Positions 1-8,748 of a stretch of 64,000 bases of DNA are shown here, piece after piece (positions within the stretch are counted from its first letter, which is position 1; each line of letters starts with the position of its first letter). The position numbers were made by a program, and so were the translations under genes. Below the pieces are notes generated by a model that saw only the letters and a list, made by a program, of their open reading frames with translations, searched no databases and was not told the origin of the DNA. Source of the DNA: JAIXWP01 sp041391745 (GTDB taxonomy: Bacteria; Bacteroidota; Bacteroidia; Flavobacteriales_D; Sanyastnellaceae); assembly GCA_041391745.1 (NCBI GenBank), contig JAWKNK010000005.1, forward strand, positions 124,001-188,000. The letters run 5' to 3'.

Positions 1-1
1 G

Positions 2-640
2 AACATCGCTCTTATCAATGAATTGTCGTTGATTCTGAGTAAAATGGGAGTTAATACCTATGATGTTTTAGAAGCAGCAGGAACGAAATGGAATTTCTTA
101 AAGTTCACACCAGGTCTTGTTGGTGGACATTGTATTGGAGTTGATCCTTACTACTTGGTTTATAAAGCGAAGAAAGTTGGCTACTACGCTAAGATCATTT
201 CTTCTGCACGATACATCAATGACAGCATGGGATTTTATGTTGGTAAACAAACCGTAAAAAAAATCCTCGAGCAAGGTAGAAATGCATTAGAGTCGAATGT
301 GTTGGTAATGGGTGCTACATTCAAAGAAAATGTAAGTGATGTACGAAATTCTAAAGTCGTTGATATTATTCGAGAATTAGAATCATTTAGTGTGCATGTG
401 GATGTAATAGATCCACATGCGAATAGTGAAGAACTTCACGAAGAATATGGTTTCGGCTTAGTAAATGAGCCCAAACCAAATGGATACGATGCAATCATTC
501 TTGCTGTCTCTCACAGCGAATACTTGTCATTGGATGAGAGGTACTTCAAAAAATATTTGAAAGAAGGAAAAGGAGTATTTATGGATATCAAGGGGTTATA
601 CAAAAACCAATTTTCTGAATTAACATACTGGTCGTTGTAA
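2..640 (+). CDS. Nucleotide-sugar (UDP-HexNAc type) dehydrogenase, 3' part
   Basis: Cut off at its 5' end by the window edge; the frame is open from base 2 and gives the last 212 residues. It carries the catalytic cysteine motif G-G-H-C-I-G-V-D-P-Y-Y and a C-terminal UDP-binding half with G-A-T-F-K-E-N-V-S-D-V-R-N-S. These are features of the UDP-glucose/GDP-mannose dehydrogenase family, closest to the WbpA/TviB group that oxidises UDP-N-acetylhexosamines to uronic acids for surface polysaccharide. The exact substrate cannot be read from this part. RfbB and a CpsB-type phosphatase nearby agree with the end of a polysaccharide locus. The first methionine-like codon in the window (TTG at 23) is internal, not the start. 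Confidence 0.9.
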   Translation, partial: NIALINELSLILSKMGVNTYDVLEAAGTKWNFLKFTPGLVGGHCIGVDPYYLVYKAKKVGYYAKIISSARYINDSMGFYVGKQTVKKILEQGRNALESNVLVMGATFKENVSDVRNSKVVDIIRELESFSVHVDVIDPHANSEELHEEYGFGLVNEPKPNGYDAIILAVSHSEYLSLDERYFKKYLKEGKGVFMDIKGLYKNQFSELTYWSL

Positions 641-675
641 TGACAATTTAACTACAATTCAGCATTTTCGGTTTA

Positions 676-683
676 TACATTTG
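676..683 (+). promoter_or_regulatory. Bacteroidetes -7 promoter element (TACATTTG)
   Basis: Exact match to TAnnTTTG, 20 bases before the ATG of the TonB-dependent receptor gene. No good -33 TTTG is seen at the usual distance. Confidence 0.55.
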
Positions 684-703
684 CGGCCACAAACCGCACA
701 TTT

Positions 704-2617
704 ATGAGACCAAACCTACTTGGATTTGTTATTTCCGTATTCGCTTTTTTCTTAGCAAACCACTCATTACTTGCTCAGCAAACTTCGCCTATTGTTCTAG
801 ATAGTGCTATAACGCTGCAGCTTAGCAAACGTATACCAACTGAAGCGGAGCTCAGAGTAGTTCAAATCATGTCCGAAAAAAGACTTTTTGGAATGGAGCA
901 GTCCTCTTTTGCTCACAATTTTCAAATAATCACCGAGAAAGAAATTCAGCAAATGCCTGTGCAAAGTGTTAACGAAGCTTTGCAATATATCACTGGAGTA
1001 GATCTTCGCCAACGAGGTCCTTCTGGAGCGCAAGCAGATATTAGCATGATGGGAAGCACTTTCGAACAAGTTTTAATTCTCGTAAATGGAATCCCATTAC
1101 GTGACCCGCAAACTGGTCACAACCAATTGAATCTTCCTTTCGATTTATCGATGATACATGAAATTGAAGTTATCAAGGGTTCTGCGGCGCGCCTTTATGG
1201 AGCAAACGCAATGGCAGGAGCAATTAATATTAAAACCAAAACTCCTGGTAACCCTAATGCTTATTTTCAAGCTTATTCCAGTTCTCCATTCGAAACAGAT
1301 ACAGCCAGCTCAGACACATATTATGGACTTGGACTAAGAGCTGGCGCGGGATTCAGAACAAAAAATATTGGTCATCAAATCGATTTGGGTTACCAAAAAA
1401 CCAATGGTTATAGATATAACTCAGGTAGTGAACAGCAACGTGTAAACTATATGGGTACTTACCGTCGCAACAATTCCACGTTGAATTGGATGGCCGGAAC
1501 ACTATTTAATGAATTTGGAGCCAATGGATTCTACTCTCCGAAAGTGGATAAAAATGCTATCGAAAAAGTAAACACCACATTTGGTTCAGTCAAGCTCGTT
1601 GCCTATCGCAACAAGTGGAAAATTTCTCCTCTCGCCTATGTAAGGTACAATCATGACGACTACAATCTGAATGCTTTCAATTATCAAAACAACCACTTTA
1701 GCACCACTGCTGGTGCTGAAGTGCACACGAGTGTTAGATTGAACAAATATGAAATTGGTGCAGGATACGAGTCGAGAGCCGAAATTATTCGAAGCAACAA
1801 TTTGGGCAAACATGAAAGATTCTACAACGCTATTTATACAGAGCTAAGAAGGGTTTTCAGCAATTCCGCACAAATTACTGCGGGTATTAATGCCCAACAC
1901 AACAACGACTACGGTTGGAATTTCTATCCTGGAATAGAAGCAAGCACTCCTGTTTTCTACAAAACCAAAATTTTCGCAAATGCCGGTCTCGCAAATCGTC
2001 TTCCCACCTACACAGACTTGTATTACAGTGATAGTGGAAATATCGGAAATTCGAATTTGAAACCTGAAAATGCCTTTAACACAGAATTTGGAGTGCGCGT
2101 TTCAGGCAATCAATTCAAAGCTAGCGCGAGTGCATTCATTCGTGACATTACTGACTTCATTGATTTTGTGAGGGAGAATGCAAACGATAAATATCAGCCA
2201 CGTAATTTTCAACACGTTCAAATTAAAGGCTTTGATGTAAATGCATCATATAAGTTTTCATCTAAAACCAAGGTAAGAATAGATGAAATTAAAGGAGCGT
2301 ACACCTATTTAGACGCTACCCTTCTCAATAATTCATTAGAAAGCAAGTACGCCTTGCAGCACCTTCGTCACCAAGTAGTGGGGTCGGTGAATGTAAAGAT
2401 TGCCGAAAAAATTGCACTCAATGTGCAAGGGCGTTACAACGAGCGCATTCAAGCAATGCAATATGCTTTGTTGGATGCTAGAATAAAATACACCGCCAAG
2501 CATTGGAACTTCTTTGCAGATGTCTCCAATATCCTTGACAGGTACTATGTGGAAAGCGGTCTTGTGCCGATGCCTGGACGTTGGTACAGAATTGGCTTTG
2601 GTTATAGCTTGAATTAA
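704..2617 (+). CDS. TonB-dependent outer-membrane receptor
   Basis: 637 residues. A signal peptide (hydrophobic residues about 5-22, ending L-L-A-Q) is followed by a plug domain (about 70-180) with the typical stretch N-E-A-L-Q-Y-I-T-G-V-D and V-N-G-I-P-L-R-D-P, then a beta-barrel to the end. TonB-dependent receptors import scarce ligands such as cobalamin, siderophores or sugars using energy from TonB. The carboxypeptidase-regulatory domain found at the start of SusC-type receptors is absent, and the size is near that of BtuB-type receptors, so a cofactor or siderophore ligand is more likely than glycan. No cobalamin riboswitch was seen upstream. It sits inside polysaccharide genes but has its own promoter element. 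Confidence 0.9.
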   Translation: MRPNLLGFVISVFAFFLANHSLLAQQTSPIVLDSAITLQLSKRIPTEAELRVVQIMSEKRLFGMEQSSFAHNFQIITEKEIQQMPVQSVNEALQYITGVDLRQRGPSGAQADISMMGSTFEQVLILVNGIPLRDPQTGHNQLNLPFDLSMIHEIEVIKGSAARLYGANAMAGAINIKTKTPGNPNAYFQAYSSSPFETDTASSDTYYGLGLRAGAGFRTKNIGHQIDLGYQKTNGYRYNSGSEQQRVNYMGTYRRNNSTLNWMAGTLFNEFGANGFYSPKVDKNAIEKVNTTFGSVKLVAYRNKWKISPLAYVRYNHDDYNLNAFNYQNNHFSTTAGAEVHTSVRLNKYEIGAGYESRAEIIRSNNLGKHERFYNAIYTELRRVFSNSAQITAGINAQHNNDYGWNFYPGIEASTPVFYKTKIFANAGLANRLPTYTDLYYSDSGNIGNSNLKPENAFNTEFGVRVSGNQFKASASAFIRDITDFIDFVRENANDKYQPRNFQHVQIKGFDVNASYKFSSKTKVRIDEIKGAYTYLDATLLNNSLESKYALQHLRHQVVGSVNVKIAEKIALNVQGRYNERIQAMQYALLDARIKYTAKHWNFFADVSNILDRYYVESGLVPMPGRWYRIGFGYSLN

Positions 2618-2628
2618 TTGCGAAATGC

Positions 2629-2636
2629 TACATTTG
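2629..2636 (+). promoter_or_regulatory. Bacteroidetes -7 promoter element (TACATTTG)
   Basis: Exact TAnnTTTG only 4 bases before the rfbB ATG. If used, transcription would begin at or next to the start codon, giving a leaderless mRNA. Confidence 0.5.
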
Positions 2637-2640
2637 TAGA

Positions 2641-3690
2641 ATGAAAATTCTCATCACAGGAGGAGCTGGATTTATCGGCTGCCACGTTGTAAAGTTGATG
2701 GTCAACAAATACCCAAATTACGAAATCGTAAACTTGGATAAATTGACCTACGCAGGAAATCTTGAAAATTTAAAAGATGTAGAAAATGCATCAAACTATC
2801 GCTTTGTAAAAGGCGATATCAATGATAAAGATTTCATCCGCGACTTATTTGCAAAAGAGAACTTCGACGGAGTGATGCACCTTGCAGCGGAAAGTCATGT
2901 GGACAGAAGTATTTCTGGTCCAGATGCATTTATTGAAACAAATATTATCGGCACTTCAAATTTACTTGGCGCCGCCGTAGATAGTTGGAAGGGAAATTTT
3001 GAAGGAAAAAAGTTTCACCACATTTCTACAGATGAAGTATTTGGTTCGCTTGGCGATGAAGGACATTTTTCAGAAACAACACCATACGACCCACGTAGTC
3101 CATATAGTTCTAGTAAGGCTTCGAGCGATATGATCGTAAGAGCTTTTCATCACACCTACGGACTACCAATTGTGATCACCAATTGCAGCAACAATTATGG
3201 GAGTTTTCAATTTCCAGAAAAGCTGATTCCTTTGATGATTCACAACATCAAAAACAACAAGCCTTTACCTGTTTATGGTAAAGGAGAGAATATTCGCGAC
3301 TGGCTTTGGGTTGACGATCATGCGCGCGCGTTGGATGTTGTTTTTCATAACGGAAAAAATGGAGAGACCTACTGCATAGGAGGAAACAATGAATGGAAAA
3401 ACATTGATCTTGTTCATCTCCTTTGTAGAGTGATGGATGATAAATTAGGTCGACCAGAAGGAACTAGCGCACAGCTAATCACATATGTGAAAGATAGAGC
3501 AGGTCATGATATGCGCTATGCTATCGATGCATCTAAAATAAAAAATGAATTGGGATGGGAACCGACGCAACCATTCGAAGAATTGTTAGGAAAAACGGTA
3601 GACTGGTATTTGCAGAATGAAGCTTGGATGAATAACATTACAAGCGGTGCCTATCAAGAATACTATCAAGACCAATACGAAAAACGATAA
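2641..3690 (+). CDS. rfbB: dTDP-glucose 4,6-dehydratase
   Basis: 349 residues, the usual length. An extended short-chain dehydrogenase with the NAD-binding motif G-G-A-G-F-I-G at residues 7-13, the catalytic T-D-E-V-F-G segment and the Y-x-x-x-K pair in Y-S-S-S-K. It converts dTDP-glucose to dTDP-4-keto-6-deoxyglucose, the entry step to dTDP-L-rhamnose and other deoxysugars. The partners rfbA, rfbC and rfbD are not in the window, so they lie upstream or elsewhere. The next gene starts in the rfbB stop codon (TAATG), which points to one transcript. Confidence 0.95.
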   Translation: MKILITGGAGFIGCHVVKLMVNKYPNYEIVNLDKLTYAGNLENLKDVENASNYRFVKGDINDKDFIRDLFAKENFDGVMHLAAESHVDRSISGPDAFIETNIIGTSNLLGAAVDSWKGNFEGKKFHHISTDEVFGSLGDEGHFSETTPYDPRSPYSSSKASSDMIVRAFHHTYGLPIVITNCSNNYGSFQFPEKLIPLMIHNIKNNKPLPVYGKGENIRDWLWVDDHARALDVVFHNGKNGETYCIGGNNEWKNIDLVHLLCRVMDDKLGRPEGTSAQLITYVKDRAGHDMRYAIDASKIKNELGWEPTQPFEELLGKTVDWYLQNEAWMNNITSGAYQEYYQDQYEKR

Positions 3691-4445
3691 TGAGTTTTTT
3701 CGATCGATTCAAATCAAAGCCGAAGACTTCTGCCAATGCTGAAGCCATTGATATGTCTTTGATTGGAACCGATATGCATAGTCATCTACTTTTCGGAATT
3801 GATGACGGTGCAGTTTCTTTAGAGAATTCACTTGAGCTCATAGAACACCTGATGAATATGGGCTACAGAAAGTTCATTACAAGTCCTCACATTTATCGAG
3901 ATCTCTATTTTAATAGTCCTGATACCATTCTTCCGAAATTAAAAATTGTACAAGACGCCATAAAAGAAAAGGGATGGGATGTGGAGCTCTTGGCTGCAGC
4001 AGAGTACTACTTGGACGATCACTTCGAGGACTTAATTGCAAAGGATGAATTGCTTACCATGGGCAACAAGCACATTCTATTTGAACTTGCATTTGACTCT
4101 GAACCTCCTAATGTTAAGCGTGCATTATTCAACCTTCAGCTTAACGGTTATAAGCCTATTCTTGCTCATCCAGAACGTTACGATTATTTGCACAATCAAT
4201 TTTCCAAATACGAAGATTTTGCAGATCGTGATGTTTACCTTCAATTGAACATAAACAGTCTTTCAGGACACTATGGTCCTATGGTAAAAAAAGTATCTGA
4301 GAGGCTTATTGATGCTGGATTAATTCGATTCATCGGCACCGATTGCCATCATGTGGGACACGTCAACCTGACTGAGAGCGTAAGACGAAACCCACACCTA
4401 CGTAAGCTTATAGAATCAGGAAAACTTCTCAATCACACCCTTTAA
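3690..4445 (+). CDS. CpsB/YwqE-type PHP-domain tyrosine phosphatase
   Basis: 251 residues with the metal-binding motifs of the PHP family in order: D-M-H-S-H near residue 28, T-S-P-H-I-Y, A-H-P-E-R-Y and G-T-D-C-H-H near the end. In Firmicutes such manganese-dependent phosphatases dephosphorylate the tyrosine kinase that controls capsule chain length; the same role in polysaccharide export is inferred here from the neighbours. The ATG overlaps the rfbB stop by one base. No tyrosine kinase gene is in the window. It is predicted to be cytoplasmic, with no signal peptide. Confidence 0.88.
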   Translation: MSFFDRFKSKPKTSANAEAIDMSLIGTDMHSHLLFGIDDGAVSLENSLELIEHLMNMGYRKFITSPHIYRDLYFNSPDTILPKLKIVQDAIKEKGWDVELLAAAEYYLDDHFEDLIAKDELLTMGNKHILFELAFDSEPPNVKRALFNLQLNGYKPILAHPERYDYLHNQFSKYEDFADRDVYLQLNINSLSGHYGPMVKKVSERLIDAGLIRFIGTDCHHVGHVNLTESVRRNPHLRKLIESGKLLNHTL

Positions 4446-4454
4446 ACTATTCGT

Positions 4455-4462
4455 TATCTTTG
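4455..4462 (+). promoter_or_regulatory. Bacteroidetes -7 promoter element (TATCTTTG)
   Basis: Exact TAnnTTTG, 35 bases before the ATG of the serine hydrolase gene, in the gap after the CpsB-like gene. Confidence 0.5.
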
Positions 4463-4497
4463 TAGTCTACGCTCTTTTCGAGATCACTACAACTAAA

Positions 4498-5802
4498 ATG
4501 AAAGCTTTCCTTATCAGTCTTTTTTGCTCATTTGCATTTTATGCAAATTCACAATACTACTTCCCTCCTCTATTAGGCAGTGAATGGAACATAACACCGA
4601 TGTCTGAACTTGGCTGGTGTGAAGATCAGCTGCCTCCTCTTATCAATTATCTCGAAGAAAGCGACACGAAGGGTTTTATCGTATTGAAAGATGGTAAAAT
4701 TGTAATCGAACATTACTTCGGAACGTTCACCGTTGACAGCCTCTGGTACTGGGCATCTGCTGGCAAATCGATGACTGCATTTTTAGTTGGATTAGCGCAA
4801 GAAGATGGCTTCTTAGATATCAATCAATCCACTTCTGAAATCATTGGTGATGGTTGGACCAATTGCACACCTGAACAAGAAGCAGCGATCACCGTGCTCA
4901 ATCAATTGACGATGACCACTGGATTAGATGATACATCTGGAGATGTGGATTGTACAGATCCCGAATGCCTCAATTACTTGGCCGACCCTGGCACACGTTG
5001 GGCTTATCACAACGCCCCTTACACTTTACTTGATAGCGTGTTGTTCTATTCCACTGGTCAAAGTATTAATAGTTATCTTTTTAATAAACTCAGTTTGTCC
5101 ACGGGAATTTATGGAGCCTATTTAAATACGGGATACAACAATGTTCTCTTTAGCAAAACCCGAATGCTTGCTCGGTTTGGATCATTATGTTTAAATGATG
5201 GCACATGGAATGGCACTCCCATAATGACCGACCAAAACTATTTTTATAATATGACCCACACCAGTCAGGATTTGAATAAAGCTTACGGCTATCTCTGGTG
5301 GTTGAATGGAAGTTCTGATTACATGCTTCCAGGATTTCAATTGGTTTTGGATGGCCCACTCATGCCTGATGCCCCAATGGACGTTTATGCTGCCATGGGT
5401 AAAAACGGACAAATTATCAATGTTTCACCATCTGAAAACCTCGTAGTAGTTCGCGTAGGAAATGCTCCAACCAATGAGATCATTTTTGTTCCAAACGTCT
5501 ATAACAATACCATTTGGCAATACCTCAACGCAGTAATATGCACCACGAGTGTAGATGAAAACTCATCCAATTCACCCGACCTTATTGTCTTTCCAAATCC
5601 GACATGCGATGCGTTCTGCATTAGCGATAAAACCTTCTCCAGCACAGCAAAAATTCGGGTAATTGATTTGACTGGGAGAGTAGTGAAAAGTTGCAGCAAT
5701 ACGGGGCAAATCGATGTTTCGAACCTTGCAATCGGACAATACCACGTACAAGTAGAGGAAAACGATCGAATTTCAGAAACTAATCTACTGATAGTTAGAT
5801 AA
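4498..5802 (+). CDS. Secreted beta-lactamase-family serine hydrolase with T9SS sorting domain
   Basis: 434 residues. A signal peptide (about 1-18) leads into a beta-lactamase/penicillin-binding-like fold with the catalytic S-x-x-K at Ser87-Lys90 (S-A-G-K) and Y-x-N at Tyr170-Asn172 (Y-H-N). The last 80 or so residues form a T9SS type A sorting domain: V-F-P-N-P-T near its start, D-L-T-G-R-V-V in the middle and G-Q-Y-H-V-Q-V near the end. The protein should be exported by type IX secretion and released or held at the cell surface. The family includes esterases and peptidases; the substrate cannot be told. The gene appears to be transcribed alone. Confidence 0.88.
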   Translation: MKAFLISLFCSFAFYANSQYYFPPLLGSEWNITPMSELGWCEDQLPPLINYLEESDTKGFIVLKDGKIVIEHYFGTFTVDSLWYWASAGKSMTAFLVGLAQEDGFLDINQSTSEIIGDGWTNCTPEQEAAITVLNQLTMTTGLDDTSGDVDCTDPECLNYLADPGTRWAYHNAPYTLLDSVLFYSTGQSINSYLFNKLSLSTGIYGAYLNTGYNNVLFSKTRMLARFGSLCLNDGTWNGTPIMTDQNYFYNMTHTSQDLNKAYGYLWWLNGSSDYMLPGFQLVLDGPLMPDAPMDVYAAMGKNGQIINVSPSENLVVVRVGNAPTNEIIFVPNVYNNTIWQYLNAVICTTSVDENSSNSPDLIVFPNPTCDAFCISDKTFSSTAKIRVIDLTGRVVKSCSNTGQIDVSNLAIGQYHVQVEENDRISETNLLIVR

Positions 5803-5916
5803 TTGATTTTTCAGGTATTTTTTAGAGGAGAAGCCGTTTGTTCAGTGAAACACACTACTTTAGCAGGCTCAAGATAATTTTGTTGACCAACTACTAAAGT
5901 TTAAATTCCTGACCAA

Positions 5917-7392
5917 GTGGAAATTCTTGCTCTGACAGCCATCATTGTCTATGGCGCCTTTCTCTTATTCATTTTCTTTTACAGCATCGTTCAGTTGAAT
6001 CTTGCCATTCATTATGTGCGTAGATTCAGAAGAAAGCTTGTAAAGCCTGAGATCAAACGTGAAGACCTACCAATGGTCACTATTCAGTTGCCTGTTTTCA
6101 ATGAACTATATGTTATTGAAAGATTGATTGACGCCGTATGTGCGTTTGATTATCCAAAAGAAAAATTGGAAATTCAATTGCTCGATGATTCTACAGATGA
6201 ATCTTTGGAAGTTGGAAGGAAGAAAGTTGAAGAAATGGCCGCCAAGGGTTTTGATATCAAGCAAGTGATCAGACCTGAACGAGTTGGTTTCAAAGCAGGA
6301 GCTTTATCGTATGGACTAGACATCGCAAAGGGTGAGTTCGTTGCCATTTTCGATGCGGATTTTGTTCCTCGTCCTGACTTCTTATTACAAACTGTTCCTT
6401 ATTTCTATACAGGTGAAAAAGTAGGTGTTGTTCAAACAAGATGGGAACACTTAAACGAAGATTATTCGCTTATCACCCGATTGCAAGCATTCGGACTTGA
6501 CGCTCATTTCACAGTGGAGCAAATGGGAAGAAATGCAGCACATCACTTTATCAATTTCAATGGCACAGCTGGTGTGTGGCGCAAGACCACCATCTACGAT
6601 GCCGGTGGATGGCAAAGTGATACGATTACAGAAGACCTTGACTTGAGCTACCGTGCACAATTAAAAGGTTGGGATTTTATCTATTTACCTGAGATCGGTA
6701 GTCCAGCAGAATTGCCCGCTGAAATGAATGCCTTGAAAGCGCAACAATTCAGATGGACAAAAGGAGCTGCAGAATGTACCGTTAAAAACATGCCTCGCGT
6801 ATTGAATGCTAAAGGACTTGGTTTTTCTCATAAGGTACACGCATCATTTCACTTAATGAATTCTGTGGTGTTCTTGTGTATTCTCGGTACATCATTATTG
6901 AGTGTTCCAATGCTCGTTATCAAAAATAACTTTGAGCAATACCAAATTTTATTTGTGATTGCATCTGCATTTTTGGTGAGCTTTTTCATTCTTGGATATT
7001 TCTACTGGGTGAGTCGTCCTCCCCTTCCTTTCTTTAAAAAGCTTGGACGTTTTGTGATTGATTTTCCAATGTTCTTATCTGTAAGTATGGGACTTTCATT
7101 GCACAATGCAGTTGCGGTTATAGAAGGATTTACTGGTAAAAAATCTGCTTTTGTGCGCACTCCAAAATTTGCGATTAGCACTGGTAAAAAAGGAACTTGG
7201 GTAGATAAAAAATACCGTGCAGTTAAGATTAGCCCACTCACAGTTGGTGAAGCACTAATGGCTCTATATTTCATATTCGGTATTGTATTGGCGTTTCATT
7301 ACGATGACTTCGGTTTGTTTCCATTTCATTTAATGTTGACCATCGGGTATGTTTTTGTAACTTTCTTCTCTATTAAACACGCCCGCGCCTGA
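5917..7392 (+). CDS. Membrane glycosyltransferase family 2, cellulose-synthase-like
   Basis: 491 residues from a GTG start; the frame has no better ATG upstream. A transmembrane helix (about 5-28) precedes a GT2 catalytic domain with D-D-S-T-D, F-D-A-D-F, T-E-D-L-D-L-S-Y and the Q-F-R-W-T-K-G motif of processive synthases, followed by at least four membrane segments. Such enzymes use nucleotide sugars to build or extend lipid-linked or polymeric glycans at the inner membrane. Nine bases separate it from the next gene, a GT-C type membrane transferase, so the pair is very probably an operon. The product glycan is unknown. Confidence 0.87.
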   Translation: MEILALTAIIVYGAFLLFIFFYSIVQLNLAIHYVRRFRRKLVKPEIKREDLPMVTIQLPVFNELYVIERLIDAVCAFDYPKEKLEIQLLDDSTDESLEVGRKKVEEMAAKGFDIKQVIRPERVGFKAGALSYGLDIAKGEFVAIFDADFVPRPDFLLQTVPYFYTGEKVGVVQTRWEHLNEDYSLITRLQAFGLDAHFTVEQMGRNAAHHFINFNGTAGVWRKTTIYDAGGWQSDTITEDLDLSYRAQLKGWDFIYLPEIGSPAELPAEMNALKAQQFRWTKGAAECTVKNMPRVLNAKGLGFSHKVHASFHLMNSVVFLCILGTSLLSVPMLVIKNNFEQYQILFVIASAFLVSFFILGYFYWVSRPPLPFFKKLGRFVIDFPMFLSVSMGLSLHNAVAVIEGFTGKKSAFVRTPKFAISTGKKGTWVDKKYRAVKISPLTVGEALMALYFIFGIVLAFHYDDFGLFPFHLMLTIGYVFVTFFSIKHARA

Positions 7393-7401
7393 TAGTAAGA
7401 A

Positions 7402-8748
7402 ATGTATAAAAAACTCGCAGCTACCGGATTTCCAATTGTTTTAACTATCCTTTTTTTAGGAGCCTCTGTGGTGGGATATGCAGGCCTCGCCTACTATGCG
7501 CACATTGACCATCCCAAGCAGCTAGCAATTTTCCTTTCGTTGGTTTTTCTTGGCTATGGATTTTGGTGGTTTAATCGCTCCCTCTTTTCATGGCGCACGC
7601 TGCTGATATTCGCAGTACTCTTTCGACTGATCTTCATGTTCGATAGTCATTGCCGGCTATCAAATGACGTCTTCAGATACCTATGGGATGCCGAGCAAGT
7701 GAGCTATGGAGAGAATCCATACGACTACACTCCAGCAGAATGGAGCATGCAGCGGCCCAATACCATCTTTGATGCAGAAGGAAAACTCTATCAAAATTTA
7801 GAGTATAAAAATGCCCATTCAACATATCCTCCCGTCAATCAGTATTTGTGGGCTAACGGAGCTTGGCTTTCTCGATTAATGGGGTATGAAGATTCCATTC
7901 AAGCGCGTGTTTTTATTTTAAAATGGATTTACCTCATCATCGAAATCATCACTATGCTTTTGCTGGTGAAGATTTTATTGAAGCGCTCATTAGCAGGACA
8001 GCTCGCTGGTATTTACGCGCTCAACCCTCTGGTTATTGTTGAATTTTCTGGCAATTTGCATCCTGAAGCCATCATGATTTTGTTTCTAGTGATTGCTGCA
8101 ATTCTTGCCTTATCTGAACGATTTATTCTCGCAGCAATTCCCTTTGGTTTTGCCATTTCCACCAAGTTTATACCGCTGCTTTTTCTACCATTTTTGGTTA
8201 AAAAATACGGTTGGAAAAAGACAATAAGCTTCAGTGTTGTGGCTTTATTAGTGGTCGCACTTTTGTTTCTCCCTTTCTTGTCCAACCAATTGATTACAAA
8301 TGTCGCGGACAGCTTTTATCACTTCATAGAAAATGTAGAATTCAACGCTTCGGTTTACTTTATTGTAAAATATTTTGCAGTGGATTCACTTCAACTTATT
8401 CCGCTCCAAGACCTCGGTTTCTTCCTATTAATTGCCACAATAATTGCAATCGTTATTCTCTGGTGGAGATATAAAAAATCGACACAAGCGATGTTGTGGA
8501 TTTATGTGATTTACATCTTGCTTGCGACATCCGTTCAACCTTGGTACTTAGCAATCACTTTGGTACTTGCAATACTTACCAATCGACGCTGGCCACTGGT
8601 GGCGTCCGGCGCGATTATGCTGAGCTATTTCCTTTATACTTTCGGATTAGAAAATAAATGGATACTCATTACGGAGTACACCATCATTATTTCAGCCATG
8701 ATCTTCGACTATTGGTACAGTAAAAAACACGTAGAAAACCACGCTTAA
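7402..8748 (+). CDS. Polytopic membrane glycosyltransferase, GT-C/mannosyltransferase-like
   Basis: 448 residues with about ten or more hydrophobic segments. The loop after the second or third segment carries the acidic motif N-D-V-F-R-Y-L-W-D and later Y-P-P-V-N-Q, both common in bacterial GT-C enzymes that take sugar from a polyprenyl-phosphate donor. It follows the GT2 enzyme by nine bases; a plausible but unproven reading is that one makes or loads a lipid-linked sugar and the other transfers it outside. Its last four bases overlap the 3' end of tex on the other strand. Confidence 0.75.
   Translation: MYKKLAATGFPIVLTILFLGASVVGYAGLAYYAHIDHPKQLAIFLSLVFLGYGFWWFNRSLFSWRTLLIFAVLFRLIFMFDSHCRLSNDVFRYLWDAEQVSYGENPYDYTPAEWSMQRPNTIFDAEGKLYQNLEYKNAHSTYPPVNQYLWANGAWLSRLMGYEDSIQARVFILKWIYLIIEIITMLLLVKILLKRSLAGQLAGIYALNPLVIVEFSGNLHPEAIMILFLVIAAILALSERFILAAIPFGFAISTKFIPLLFLPFLVKKYGWKKTISFSVVALLVVALLFLPFLSNQLITNVADSFYHFIENVEFNASVYFIVKYFAVDSLQLIPLQDLGFFLLIATIIAIVILWWRYKKSTQAMLWIYVIYILLATSVQPWYLAITLVLAILTNRRWPLVASGAIMLSYFLYTFGLENKWILITEYTIIISAMIFDYWYSKKHVENHA

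Noticed and set aside
640..703. Possible cobalamin riboswitch before the TonB-dependent receptor
   Set aside because: The gap is only 63 bases and holds no B12-box; it is too short for the aptamer.
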